In this document: in pieces, positions 27,502-36,170 of the stretch | Position numbering within the stretch: the stretch's first letter is position 1 | Layout: the number at the start of each line of letters is the position of its first letter | Assembly (NCBI GenBank): GCA_934408705.1 | Contig: CAKRVL010000003.1 | Location: 1-64,000, forward strand | Length of the DNA stretch: 64,000 bases | Source of the DNA: an uncultured Blautia sp. | Lineage (GTDB): Bacteria; Bacillota; Clostridia; Lachnospirales; Lachnospiraceae | Reading direction: 5' to 3' | Notes under the pieces: generated by a model | Told to the model about the DNA's origin: nothing | What the model saw: only the letters and a program-made list of their open reading frames with translations | Databases searched by the model: none | Made by a program: the position numbers and the translations under genes

Positions 27502-27530
27502 ATAATAGTGCAAAACACAACCATTGTCAA
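27502..27530 (-). promoter_or_regulatory. Promoter of the riboswitch-metallopeptidase unit
   Basis: TTGACA (27525-27530), 17 bases, TATTAT (27502-27507) on the minus strand, directly upstream of the aptamer. Confidence 0.85.
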
Positions 27531-27684
27531 CGGTACCCCCTTGTTAATAATTACAAAATTCTGTCTAAAAGTTACGAAACAAAAAAAATCTGTAAAAATA
27601 TCTGAGCTGATGATAATGGCTGATAACCCTTCTCAAATATTTTCACAGATTCCTTTTCGATGTCTGGAGGACAGCAGACACGCA

Positions 27685-28716
27685 TTACAGTTTGCGCGTA
27701 GACTCCCGTTCTATAAGCCTTCCTGCCAGCATTTGCCGTTTAACCACCTTTTTCCGGTCAATCATATCAAACAAAGTACGAATACTCTGCTGTGCAGTTT
27801 CCACTCTGGGATATTCCAAAGTGGTAATAGATGGATTATAATATTCTGCAATATCCTGTCCATCAGCCCCTGCCACGCAATAATCCTCCGGTACTCTTTT
27901 ACCGCTGTCAATGATTGCTTTGCAGGCTCCTACAGCCAAAGTATCTGAAATAGCATAAATACAGGTAAAATTCACTCCTGATTTCAAAAGCTCACAAGTA
28001 CTGTTATAACCATTCTCAATCGTATAGATTCTTTTACCTGGTTTTAAACGGACTATAAGCTTCTCATCATACTCCAGTCCATTTTTCTCCATTGACCTTT
28101 TATAGCCATTCAGATGGCACCTTCCCAGACCTTCATCTCCTGAAGTAATAAAGGCGATCCTTTTATGTCCGCAGCCGCACAGATAATCAACCATACTCTG
28201 GCTCTCAATCTCTGTATCACTCGTCACAAGGGCACTTTTAGGATAAGTTCCTGTATCCTCCGGAACTGTTTTTCCGGAACCACTGATCACATACGGAACT
28301 CTCAGCATTCTCAGCCTTGACTCGTCATAATCATACATACCGCCAAGAAATATGATTCCTTTGACTTTTTTCTCTTTTTCCAGCTGAAGGGCAAGCTCAA
28401 CTTCATCTTCATCATCTGCTACATTCTGCAATACCAGGCAATATTTCCTGTCACGGACTTCCCGCTCCAATACATGCAGCATAACACCCCAGTATGAGTT
28501 GCTGATTTCTTTTACTATAACTGCGATCGTATTGGAATCAGCTCTTTTCAGATTTCTGGCACTGTTATTCGGCACATAATTATACTCTTTTATAATATCC
28601 AGAATCTTCTGTTTCGTCTCAGGATTAATGTCCGGATGATTGTTAATGGCCCTGGACACTGTGCTGACTCCTACGCCACACAATTTCGCAACCTCTTTAA
28701 TTGTTATCTGCTCCAT
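27685..28716 (-). CDS. LacI-family transcriptional regulator
   Basis: 343 residues from the ATG at 28716 (GGAGGG five bases upstream; a longer frame to 28731 lacks a site). The N-terminal helix-turn-helix ITIKEVAKLCGVGVSTVSRAINN is typical, with a hinge near 45-60 and a periplasmic-binding-like sugar domain after it. It is the last gene of the sugar locus and probably binds the three tandem 12-bp operator units in front of the ABC binding-protein gene. The ligand is probably the imported sugar or a derived acid. Confidence 0.9.
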   Translation of the reverse strand: MEQITIKEVAKLCGVGVSTVSRAINNHPDINPETKQKILDIIKEYNYVPNNSARNLKRADSNTIAVIVKEISNSYWGVMLHVLEREVRDRKYCLVLQNVADDEDEVELALQLEKEKKVKGIIFLGGMYDYDESRLRMLRVPYVISGSGKTVPEDTGTYPKSALVTSDTEIESQSMVDYLCGCGHKRIAFITSGDEGLGRCHLNGYKRSMEKNGLEYDEKLIVRLKPGKRIYTIENGYNSTCELLKSGVNFTCIYAISDTLAVGACKAIIDSGKRVPEDYCVAGADGQDIAEYYNPSITTLEYPRVETAQQSIRTLFDMIDRKKVVKRQMLAGRLIERESTRKL

Positions 28717-28808
28717 AACTGCCCTCCTCACGCAACAATGTGTTCATTATATATGTCCTGGCATATTATGGCAAACGATTTTCAATAAAATTTATAAAAA
28801 ATTATTTA

Positions 28809-29636
28809 TCAGCAAATATGCTTGTCATTATAGGCGATATTTCCTTTTCCGTATTTGTAGAGAACAGCCGGTTCTGAAGACATATGGCTGAAGTCAATAG
28901 GCTCTGGAGTTGCAGTTCCCTCTACGATTTTATCAGCACATGTGATAAGATCATGAAGAATTGCTTTTCCGATCGGACGAATAAAATGTCCCGGGAAAAT
29001 AAGCTCAAAATCTTCTTTATCTAACTTCTTCAATCCCTCTGCATATTCCTTTACTGTTGAGGAATATGTATCAAAAATCAGGATCGGAGTTGACACTACA
29101 CTGTCTCCTGCAAACAGGAATTTATTTTTTCTATCCAGGAAAACTACACTTCCAGGAGTGTGTCCCGGTGTAAATAATACTTCCAGGCTTCTGCCTCCCA
29201 GATCAAAAATCTGATGCTCACTCAGTGGAAGCATCTGGAAATCTCCGGGCTCACGACCTTCAATTATGTACTCTGTTCCATAAAATCCCGGTTCTTTCTT
29301 TGTTTTTTCCACATAATGCTTCCAGCCACTTCTAAGCTTCTCTGTATCTGCCATTTTGAAATCTTTTTCACTCAGATATGCCTTTCCGAACTCGTGATTG
29401 CCTCCCACATGATCCAGATGTCCATGTGTATTTAATACAACATATGGCAGATCAGTCAGAGTCTCGATCACTTTTTTCAGATTTCCAAAGCCTGAACCGG
29501 TATCGATCACAGCTGCACTTTTTTCACCTTTTACAAGATAAATAATGTCAGCTCCGAACTCATCGATTGCCCAGACATCCTCTGCCACCAGCTGAACTGT
29601 ATAGCCCTCAATTCTCTGTAAATTAATATTATCCAT
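28809..29636 (-). CDS. MBL-fold metallohydrolase
   Basis: 275 residues of the metallo-beta-lactamase fold. HGHLDH (His71, His73, Asp75, His76) and later GHTPGS and FPGHF supply the di-metal ligands. No signal peptide is seen, so it acts in the cytoplasm. It lies 25 bases after the second ABC permease and before the LacI gene. Given the lactonase, SDR and dehydratase in the same locus, a lactone- or ester-hydrolysing role on the imported sugar is possible, but the family is too broad to decide. Confidence 0.82.
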   Translation of the reverse strand: MDNINLQRIEGYTVQLVAEDVWAIDEFGADIIYLVKGEKSAAVIDTGSGFGNLKKVIETLTDLPYVVLNTHGHLDHVGGNHEFGKAYLSEKDFKMADTEKLRSGWKHYVEKTKKEPGFYGTEYIIEGREPGDFQMLPLSEHQIFDLGGRSLEVLFTPGHTPGSVVFLDRKNKFLFAGDSVVSTPILIFDTYSSTVKEYAEGLKKLDKEDFELIFPGHFIRPIGKAILHDLITCADKIVEGTATPEPIDFSHMSSEPAVLYKYGKGNIAYNDKHIC

Positions 29637-29661
29637 TTTGCTGCCTTTCTGATTTTTATTA

Positions 29662-30480
29662 TCACATCTTTACTGCACCTGCGGTAAGTCCGCTGGTGAT
29701 ATATTTCTGTGCTGCAATATAAATGATTACGATTGGAACCATAGACAGAGTCATTCCGGCAAGCATCAGATTCCACTCAGATCCGGAGGTACTCTTAAAC
29801 ATGTAAATAGCAACTGTCAGAGTTCTCAATCCATTGTCTGAAACATACAGATTTGGCATAAGGAAATCATTCCATGTCCACAGGAAAAACAGTACCAGAA
29901 GAGTTATGCTTGTGGATCGTACCAATGGGAAAATTACCTGCCACATGCAGCGGAACATTCCACAGCCGTCAATTGCCGCTGCCTCTTCCAGTTCCTTTGG
30001 AATTGATTTCAGGAAACCAACATAGGTAAAAATACCAAATGCTCCGTGGAAGCCGGCATACAGGAAAATAAGTACGGTCAGGTTATTCAAAAGATTTGCA
30101 TTGGTCAGCTGTACAGAAAGCGCGATCATAATGGAATGGAACGGAATGATCTGTCCAAGGGTAAAGAGCAGATACAAAACGTTTCCAAGCTTTCCAGGGA
30201 TATGCGCAATTCCATATGCAGCCATAAAGGAAATGATGGTACATACCAGCATGGTTCCCAGGGTTACATATGCTGAGTTTCCGACTACTCTCCAGAATTT
30301 CAGACGTTCTATAGCTTCGGTAAAGTTACCGGTATAGAGGTAATGTGGAAAAGAAAGGAAGTTCTGGATCATATCATTATGTGTCTTGAATGCGTTCATC
30401 ACAAGCAGGATGATCGGCATAAGGAACAGGACACCAAAGAAAAACATAATAATGGTTGGAAGCCATACTTTCTTTTTCAT
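29662..30480 (-). CDS. ABC sugar transporter permease (MalG-like)
   Basis: 272 residues with six transmembrane helices and the cytoplasmic EAA loop (ELEEAAAIDGCGMFRCMWQVIFPL), which contacts the ATPase. It is the second permease of a carbohydrate uptake type 1 ABC system. Its ATG overlaps the stop of the first permease (TAATG). No ATPase gene is in the locus; such importers usually borrow a shared MsmK/MalK-like ATPase encoded elsewhere. Confidence 0.93.
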   Translation of the reverse strand: MKKKVWLPTIIMFFFGVLFLMPIILLVMNAFKTHNDMIQNFLSFPHYLYTGNFTEAIERLKFWRVVGNSAYVTLGTMLVCTIISFMAAYGIAHIPGKLGNVLYLLFTLGQIIPFHSIMIALSVQLTNANLLNNLTVLIFLYAGFHGAFGIFTYVGFLKSIPKELEEAAAIDGCGMFRCMWQVIFPLVRSTSITLLVLFFLWTWNDFLMPNLYVSDNGLRTLTVAIYMFKSTSGSEWNLMLAGMTLSMVPIVIIYIAAQKYITSGLTAGAVKM

Positions 30481-31364
30481 TAGTATTCTACCTCCTTCTT
30501 ACGAGTGCAGTACAACTGGATCAGAGTAACCGCTGCTACTGTAAGGAACAGGATTACAGATTTCGCTGAGCCATAGCCCAGGTTGTACTTGGTGAAAGCT
30601 TCCTGGTAAATATTCATGGCAACTGGCATTGTGGAACCGTAAGGACCACCGCCTGTCATTGCGTTCGGAATATCGAATGACTTAAATGCTCCTGAAATAG
30701 AAACAAACAGATTGATCGTGACAGTTGGCATAAGCAGCGGAAGCTCGATTTTCAGAACTTTTTTCAGACCGCTGCAGCCATCCAGCTCAGCAGACTCCAT
30801 AACATCCTTCGGAATAGTCTGAAGACCTGCGGTATAAATGATCATCAAGAAACCAATGTTCTGCCAGATGGAAACCACAATGATCGTCACAGTTGCCATT
30901 GACGGAGTTCCGAACCAACTTATATTTGCCAGCCAGTCCCAGCCCAATGCTCCGCCAAGTGCAGGCATTGCATTTGTAAAAATAAACACCCAGATAAAGG
31001 ATACCAATACGGCACTGACAATGTTAGGAATGAAGAACATAGCTCTGATCACGCCCTTAGCCTTAATGTTCTCATTCAGGAAATAAGCAAGAATAAATCC
31101 AAAAACATTGCTGCCAATAATGGTGAACGCACCAACAAAAAGGTTAAATCCAAAGGAAGTCCAGAATTTTGTATCGGAAAACAGTTTTACATAATTGTCA
31201 AATCCCACAAAAGCTTTTTTCCCGGACATCAGATTCCATTTCAGGAATGAATATGGAATGGTTCCGCCAAACAGAGGTGCCAGCATTGCAAAGGAATACA
31301 AAAGCAAAGCAGGCAGAATCAGCAGAAGATAAAATTTCTTGTTTTTCTTATATAAAGATGACAT
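30480..31364 (-). CDS. ABC sugar transporter permease (MalF-like)
   Basis: About 294 residues with six membrane helices and an EAA-type loop (DVMESAELDGCSGLKKVLKIELPLL). Start placed at the ATG at 31364, which has AGAGAGGA just upstream. It pairs with the MalG-like permease and the binding protein. A stem-loop with a T tract between the binding-protein gene and this gene would make the binding protein more abundant than the permeases. Confidence 0.92.
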   Translation of the reverse strand: MSSLYKKNKKFYLLLILPALLLYSFAMLAPLFGGTIPYSFLKWNLMSGKKAFVGFDNYVKLFSDTKFWTSFGFNLFVGAFTIIGSNVFGFILAYFLNENIKAKGVIRAMFFIPNIVSAVLVSFIWVFIFTNAMPALGGALGWDWLANISWFGTPSMATVTIIVVSIWQNIGFLMIIYTAGLQTIPKDVMESAELDGCSGLKKVLKIELPLLMPTVTINLFVSISGAFKSFDIPNAMTGGGPYGSTMPVAMNIYQEAFTKYNLGYGSAKSVILFLTVAAVTLIQLYCTRKKEVEY

Positions 31365-31431
31365 ATTATCCTCTCTTTCTTTTTCTAAAAGGCTCATCTG
31401 CTTATACAGATATCACGATAAATCTTCCATT

Positions 31432-31464
31432 AAAAAGATTCCCGGGGTGCTCCCCCCGGGAATC
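31432..31464 (-). terminator. Intra-operon terminator/attenuator
   Basis: GATTCCCGGGG/CCCCGGGAATC stem with T5 on the minus strand, between the binding-protein gene and the first permease gene. Partial read-through fits the usual excess of binding protein. Confidence 0.85.
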
Positions 31465-31486
31465 GCAGGTCAGCATTTCCTCTTAT

Positions 31487-32743
31487 TTACTGATCCAGAT
31501 ATTCAAGATATGCTGCGTCAAGCTCGGAAATTACCTCATCCTTGTCAGCAGCGTCTGCCATGTAGCCCTGGAAGATATCTCCGGAGATAACATCAAATCC
31601 GTTTACATACTGCTGATATACCCACGGAATTACGTTTCCGCTGTTTGCATATTCCAGATAATCGTTTGTAGATGCAGAATCATAACTAACTGTGAAATCC
31701 TGGGAAGCTGGTGCAGAACCTGGTTTCTCGGTTACAATTGCAATATATCCGTCAGAAAGAGAAGCATCACTTAAGAAGTCAATAACCTCTTTGCAGGCAT
31801 CCATATGCTCTGTCTGAGTGCTTACTCCATATACGATTCCTACGTCAACTGCTGCTTTGTTTCTCTCAGCATCATTGGATACTGGTAATGCGAAGTATCC
31901 GATTTCCGGCGGGTTATCCATTCTTGCTACTACATTCTGGCTGAACTCACCGCTGATCAACATAGCTGCTTCAGAGTTTGCAAGTGCGTTGAAACCGGAT
32001 GTAGAGTCACAATCCATCATATTGCTTCCGCAATGAGCTTTGATAACATCAGCTGTTGCAAATACATCATCGATACCATCTACATTGAAGGTTCCCTCAC
32101 CGGAATTTAACTGATCCAGGAAGCCTTCCATATCATCCTGTACTACGTTTGACATCATTACACTGAACATGTGTTTCAGAGTCCAGGAATCTTTGAATGT
32201 GGAAGCGATTGGTGTTACGCCGGACTCTTCCAGCTTCTCGCATGCTGCTTCGAATTCATCTCTTGTTTTCGGAACTTCTTCGATTCCGGCATCCTTAAAC
32301 ATCTGCTTGTTGTAGAATACACCAAGATACTCAACGTTTGCAGGATATCCGTAGATTTTTCCATCATAGGTAGCAGCTTCAAGAGCTGTCGGGTAAACCT
32401 TCTCAGTAAAATCCATTCCGCTTAAATCCTGAATTCTTCCTGCCTCTGCAAAATCCTGCACCTGTGTCCATGGTGTAAGGATGTAGATATCCGGCCAGTC
32501 ATTTGTTGCAGCTGCAGTTCCAAGGAAATCAGAGTAATCTCCGGACTGCATTGTGATATCCAGCTCGATATCATCATGTTTGCTGTTGAAGGACTCCATT
32601 GTACGATCCAGCTGATCGCCCCACTCACCATTCCATACGGTCATTGTAACCTTGGTCTTCTCTCCATCAGCCCAGCAAAGGTTTGTTCCAAGAGACATAA
32701 CCATTGTTCCGGCTAATACTGCTGCTAACATTTTTTTCTTCAT
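31487..32743 (-). CDS. ABC extracellular sugar-binding protein
   Basis: 418 residues of solute-binding family 1. A signal peptide (about 1-25) has a hydrophobic core and a Cys near 23, though the lipobox is not canonical. The mature part shows TVWNGEWGDQLDRTMESFNSKH near the start and the GKIYGYP signature near 125, as in maltose/oligosaccharide-binding proteins. It captures the substrate for the two permeases. AGGAGG precedes the start. Its promoter carries three tandem LacI-type operator units. Confidence 0.93.
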   Translation of the reverse strand: MKKKMLAAVLAGTMVMSLGTNLCWADGEKTKVTMTVWNGEWGDQLDRTMESFNSKHDDIELDITMQSGDYSDFLGTAAATNDWPDIYILTPWTQVQDFAEAGRIQDLSGMDFTEKVYPTALEAATYDGKIYGYPANVEYLGVFYNKQMFKDAGIEEVPKTRDEFEAACEKLEESGVTPIASTFKDSWTLKHMFSVMMSNVVQDDMEGFLDQLNSGEGTFNVDGIDDVFATADVIKAHCGSNMMDCDSTSGFNALANSEAAMLISGEFSQNVVARMDNPPEIGYFALPVSNDAERNKAAVDVGIVYGVSTQTEHMDACKEVIDFLSDASLSDGYIAIVTEKPGSAPASQDFTVSYDSASTNDYLEYANSGNVIPWVYQQYVNGFDVISGDIFQGYMADAADKDEVISELDAAYLEYLDQ

Positions 32744-32810
32744 TTCTTATACCTCCTAGTATAATTTTATTTTCCGCCAACTGAGTATTTTCAGTTGTCT
32801 GGTCCGTTAT

Positions 32811-32846
32811 GGTAGCGTTTCCGGTAATGTTACCGGTAACGTTTCC
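32811..32846. promoter_or_regulatory. Triple tandem 12-bp LacI-type operator
   Basis: Three adjacent dyads: GGTAGCGTTTCC (32811-32822), GGTAATGTTACC (32823-32834), GGTAACGTTTCC (32835-32846). Each is a near palindrome around a CG or TG centre, the form bound by LacI-family proteins; the junctions create a perfect GTTACCGGTAAC palindrome. They begin just downstream of the promoter at 32859-32887, in the early transcribed region, a typical repressor position. Confidence 0.75.
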
Positions 32847-32858
32847 GTCGATATTTAA

Positions 32859-32887
32859 ATCATATCATAATCACTTATATTTTTCAA
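32859..32887 (-). promoter_or_regulatory. Promoter of the ABC importer genes
   Basis: TTGAAA (32882-32887), 17 bases, TATGAT (32859-32864) on the minus strand. Confidence 0.7.
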
Positions 32888-33026
32888 TATCTTTTTATGA
32901 TTCTTTATCACTTTCGTATGTATTCACAATATTTTTTGTGCGTTTTTATATAAATTGCACAGCATTTGCAGGAGTTGACAATCCACACTTTTACTGCCTG
33001 CAAATACTGTAACAAAGTGACTGTAT

Positions 33027-34256
33027 TTACGGTCTTACTGCAGTTCCATCAGGAAGCCTTGGCAGCATCCAATCCCATGTAACAACCTCTTCGCTGCAAG
33101 GATACTCAGCTGCTGCTTTTTCATCAATATCCACACCAATTCCAGGTTTTCCATTCAGATACAGATATCCATCCCGCATTTCTGGAATTCCAGTAAAAAT
33201 CTGATGTAAGGCAACCGCACCTTCATCCTCAGACAAAGTATTAGTGTCAGCCCATTCCTGAATTCCAAAATTCGGAGAAACCATATCCAGATGGATGTTT
33301 ACAGCGTGGCCAATTGGCGTAAGATCTATAGGTCCATGCCATGCAGTCCGTATTCCGAATGCATCGCAAAGAGCAATCATCTTACGTGCCGGTGTAATTC
33401 CTCCGATCTGACTTAAATGGATTCTTATGTAATCGATTTCTCTTTCCGTAATAAGCCCCATCCATTCATTTGGATTATTAAACAGCTCTCCCATAGCCAG
33501 AGGAGTAGCACAATTCTGTCTGATCTGCTTAAACCATCCGCTCTGTTCCGGGGAAAGGCAATCTTCAAGAAAGAACAGACGGAATTTCTCCATATCTTTT
33601 GCAAACATCACTGCGTCTGAAGGTCTCAGCCGTTCATGCACATCGTGGCAAAGCTCCAGATCCCAGCCATAGGTTTCCCTGAGGCGTTCAAACAGCTGTA
33701 TCGTTTTTTTCATATATTCTTTCGGATCATAATAGCAGCCCTCAAAGGAGCCTTCCGGTGGCTGATGAGGCATATCCTTTCCGCCATAACCGCCAACCTG
33801 TGCACGGATACAGCGATATCCTCTTTCTTTAAGTTCTCCTACTTTTTGTATGCACTCCTCTATCGTAGCGCCTTCAGCATGTGTGTAGCACGGAACTCCC
33901 GTCCTGCATCTTCCTCCCCACAGCTCATACAGCGGCATTCCTGCCATTTTGCCTTTAATATCCCACAATGCCATATCAACACCTGACAGGGCATTATTTA
34001 AAACAGGCCCGTTTCTCCAGTAGCTCATTCCTTTTATAGACTGCCAGATATCTTCAATATCAGAAACATCTCTGCCAATGAGATATGGCTTCAGATATTT
34101 TTCCACTGCTGCAACCACTGCCAGATGTCTGTGCGCAAATGTTGCACATCCCACACCATATAAGCCCGGCTCACTTGTTTCAATTTTCACTGTCACCAGA
34201 TTGATTTTCTGCGGTGCACAGCAAATTACTTTTACATCTCTGATCGTTACGCTCAT
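33027..34256 (-). CDS. Enolase-superfamily sugar acid dehydratase (ManD/RspA-like)
   Basis: 409 residues of the mannonate dehydratase (ManD) branch of the enolase superfamily. Metal ligands and base match the family: Asp205 and His207 in CHDVHERL, Glu231 in FLEDCL, Glu257 in MGELFNN, and the later WHGPIDLTPIGHA region. Members dehydrate D-mannonate and/or D-gluconate to 2-keto-3-deoxygluconate. The start overlaps the SDR stop by four bases (ATGA). Exact substrate within the branch cannot be read from sequence alone. Confidence 0.85.
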   Translation of the reverse strand: MSVTIRDVKVICCAPQKINLVTVKIETSEPGLYGVGCATFAHRHLAVVAAVEKYLKPYLIGRDVSDIEDIWQSIKGMSYWRNGPVLNNALSGVDMALWDIKGKMAGMPLYELWGGRCRTGVPCYTHAEGATIEECIQKVGELKERGYRCIRAQVGGYGGKDMPHQPPEGSFEGCYYDPKEYMKKTIQLFERLRETYGWDLELCHDVHERLRPSDAVMFAKDMEKFRLFFLEDCLSPEQSGWFKQIRQNCATPLAMGELFNNPNEWMGLITEREIDYIRIHLSQIGGITPARKMIALCDAFGIRTAWHGPIDLTPIGHAVNIHLDMVSPNFGIQEWADTNTLSEDEGAVALHQIFTGIPEMRDGYLYLNGKPGIGVDIDEKAAAEYPCSEEVVTWDWMLPRLPDGTAVRP

Positions 34257-35065
34257 TTTGCTCCTCCCCAGTCATTTTTTCCATCTTCTACTTTTTCCGG
34301 CATTCCCGGCAGGATCAGACCTCCGTCAACACGCAGAACTTCTCCGGTTATATAGGATGCATTCTCACTTGCAAGGAATACTACCGCTTTTCCTATATCC
34401 TCCGGTGATCCATTTCTGCCCATTGGAATTCTTTCTCCCAGACTTTCCCAGAAGCCTTCCAGCTCTGTCCTGCCTTCTGCTTTTATTTCCTCTGGCGTAC
34501 GGATACAGATAGCTCCCGGAGCCACACAGTTCACACGGATTCCATATGGTGCAAGATCCAGTGCCATAGACTGTGAAGCCCTGTTAACTGCTGCCTTTAT
34601 GCCGCCGTAAACACAATCTCCAGGATATGCTCTTTCTGCTCTTGAAGAGGTTACGTTGATAATGCATCCTTTAACATCATGTGCTTTCATATATCTGGCT
34701 GCCTTGCTGGAAAGTACAAGATAATTCACAAGATCCAGATTCAGCATTTTCTGGGTTTCTTCCATTTTCAGGTCCAGAATGGACTGAAACACGGTAACTC
34801 CTGCATTATTTACAAGGAGATCCAGCCCGCCCAGCTCCTTAACAGCCTGGTCAAAAAACTTCTCCCCTTCTCCCGGCTGTGCCATATCAGCCTTTGCATA
34901 CCATGCAAAGGAACCCATGCTTCTTATTTCTTCAGCTGCGGCCTTAGCCTCATCTTCCCGTGTCCGATAGGAAAAGGCAATATCATATCCCGCTGCTGCC
35001 AGTTCTCTGATGATTCCCCGTCCGATTCCACGGCTGGCACCTGTAACCACTGCTTTCTTTCTCAT
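34253..35065 (-). CDS. Short-chain dehydrogenase/reductase
   Basis: About 270 residues of the classical SDR family. The cofactor motif TGASRGIG, NNAG, the catalytic Ser (INVTSS) and the YGGIK Tyr-Lys pair are intact. It is NAD(P)-dependent; an Arg after the first strand region (SYRTRED) hints at NADPH binding. In this operon it is a good candidate for oxidising the imported sugar or its acid. Start taken at the ATG at 35065, with AGAGG nine bases upstream. Confidence 0.85.
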   Translation of the reverse strand: MRKKAVVTGASRGIGRGIIRELAAAGYDIAFSYRTREDEAKAAAEEIRSMGSFAWYAKADMAQPGEGEKFFDQAVKELGGLDLLVNNAGVTVFQSILDLKMEETQKMLNLDLVNYLVLSSKAARYMKAHDVKGCIINVTSSRAERAYPGDCVYGGIKAAVNRASQSMALDLAPYGIRVNCVAPGAICIRTPEEIKAEGRTELEGFWESLGERIPMGRNGSPEDIGKAVVFLASENASYITGEVLRVDGGLILPGMPEKVEDGKNDWGGAK

Positions 35066-35080
35066 CACAGTTTTCCTCTC

Positions 35081-36127
35081 TTAACTTTTTATTTTTCCAG
35101 GTAATACCTGCACAGGTACGGGAACTTCCACAAGCACTCGCTTATTTATCAGTTCGCCATCTGACTGCCTGTCAAAAATGTATATCCTTCCGGTTTTCTG
35201 ATCAGCAGCAAGTAAATGGTTCTCACCGCTATCCAGGCAGATGCTTCGAAACCATCCGTCTGGAATCAGAACCTTTTGTTTCAAATTTAACGTTCCATTT
35301 TCTTCTATTGTAAATCCAAGGATTTCTCCCGTTCCTCTGACAGATGCGTAAAGCATTTTTCCCTCTGCCACACACAATTCTGCTGCAAGCACACCCTCTG
35401 GCATAGACTCTGCCAGGGAAACCGTCTGGCACAGATGCCCCTTACAGTAAACGGAGATTGTAATATCCAGTTCATTTAACACATAGAGATATGTTTTCCC
35501 ATTTTTCTCCAGTATTTCCATATGTCTTGGACCTGCTCCTGGTCTCACATTTATGGTTTCTTTTTGTGTAAGCTTATTTTTGTCTGTGTCAAAAGAGTAA
35601 ATCTTATCGCACCCCAGATCGGCCGCATATAAGTCCTCCCCATGAAGCAGACAGGAGTGAAGATGAGATGCTTCCTGACGTTCCGGATCCAGGCCATTTC
35701 CTGTAAAAGATATTTCTTGTAAAAGCTTCGGACTGCCGGCCTCTGAAATATCAATAACCTTCAAATCTCCACTTCCGTAATCAGATACAAAAAGCCTTTT
35801 CCCTTTTTCATCCTTTTCAATATGGCAGGATGCTTTTCCCGGCATCTCAAGGCATGCTTTTTGTCTGGCTGTCAGCTTTTCTTCGTGAATGCTTACTTCA
35901 TATTCTATAATCTCCGCAGCATCTTCTCTTTCACTTACCGCAAAAAGCCTGTTTTTCACCAGACATACCCAGGAAGGGTTCTTCATTTGTATGATAAGGG
36001 GAGCACCTGTAACACTTCCTGAGGTTTCATTATACGGAATCAGATAGATACCTTTTCCAAGCTCCTGTTTTTCCTGAACAGCGGGAGCGTCATGCTGTGT
36101 GTATGTTCCAACAAGCAAAATATCCAT
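35081..36127 (-). CDS. Beta-propeller lactonase-family protein
   Basis: About 348 residues of the seven-bladed lactonase family (6-phosphogluconolactonase YbhE type and carboxylate cyclases). Repeated short beta strands with motifs such as VGTYT at the start, LHSCLLHGEDLYAADLGCD in the middle and GAGPRHMEI are typical. It likely opens a sugar lactone made by the SDR. No signal peptide. I prefer the start at 36127 because the site AAGGAG directly abuts the ATG at 36142; both are possible. Confidence 0.78.
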   Translation of the reverse strand: MDILLVGTYTQHDAPAVQEKQELGKGIYLIPYNETSGSVTGAPLIIQMKNPSWVCLVKNRLFAVSEREDAAEIIEYEVSIHEEKLTARQKACLEMPGKASCHIEKDEKGKRLFVSDYGSGDLKVIDISEAGSPKLLQEISFTGNGLDPERQEASHLHSCLLHGEDLYAADLGCDKIYSFDTDKNKLTQKETINVRPGAGPRHMEILEKNGKTYLYVLNELDITISVYCKGHLCQTVSLAESMPEGVLAAELCVAEGKMLYASVRGTGEILGFTIEENGTLNLKQKVLIPDGWFRSICLDSGENHLLAADQKTGRIYIFDRQSDGELINKRVLVEVPVPVQVLPGKIKS

Positions 36128-36170
36128 TATCTCTTCTTCCATCTCCTTTTCTTACACTGCTTAATTTCTT

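Noticed and set aside
28766-28782. CcpA cre-like site TGGCAAACGATTTTCA before the LacI gene
   Set aside because: Spacing is one base off the cre consensus on the left half; only a partial dyad.
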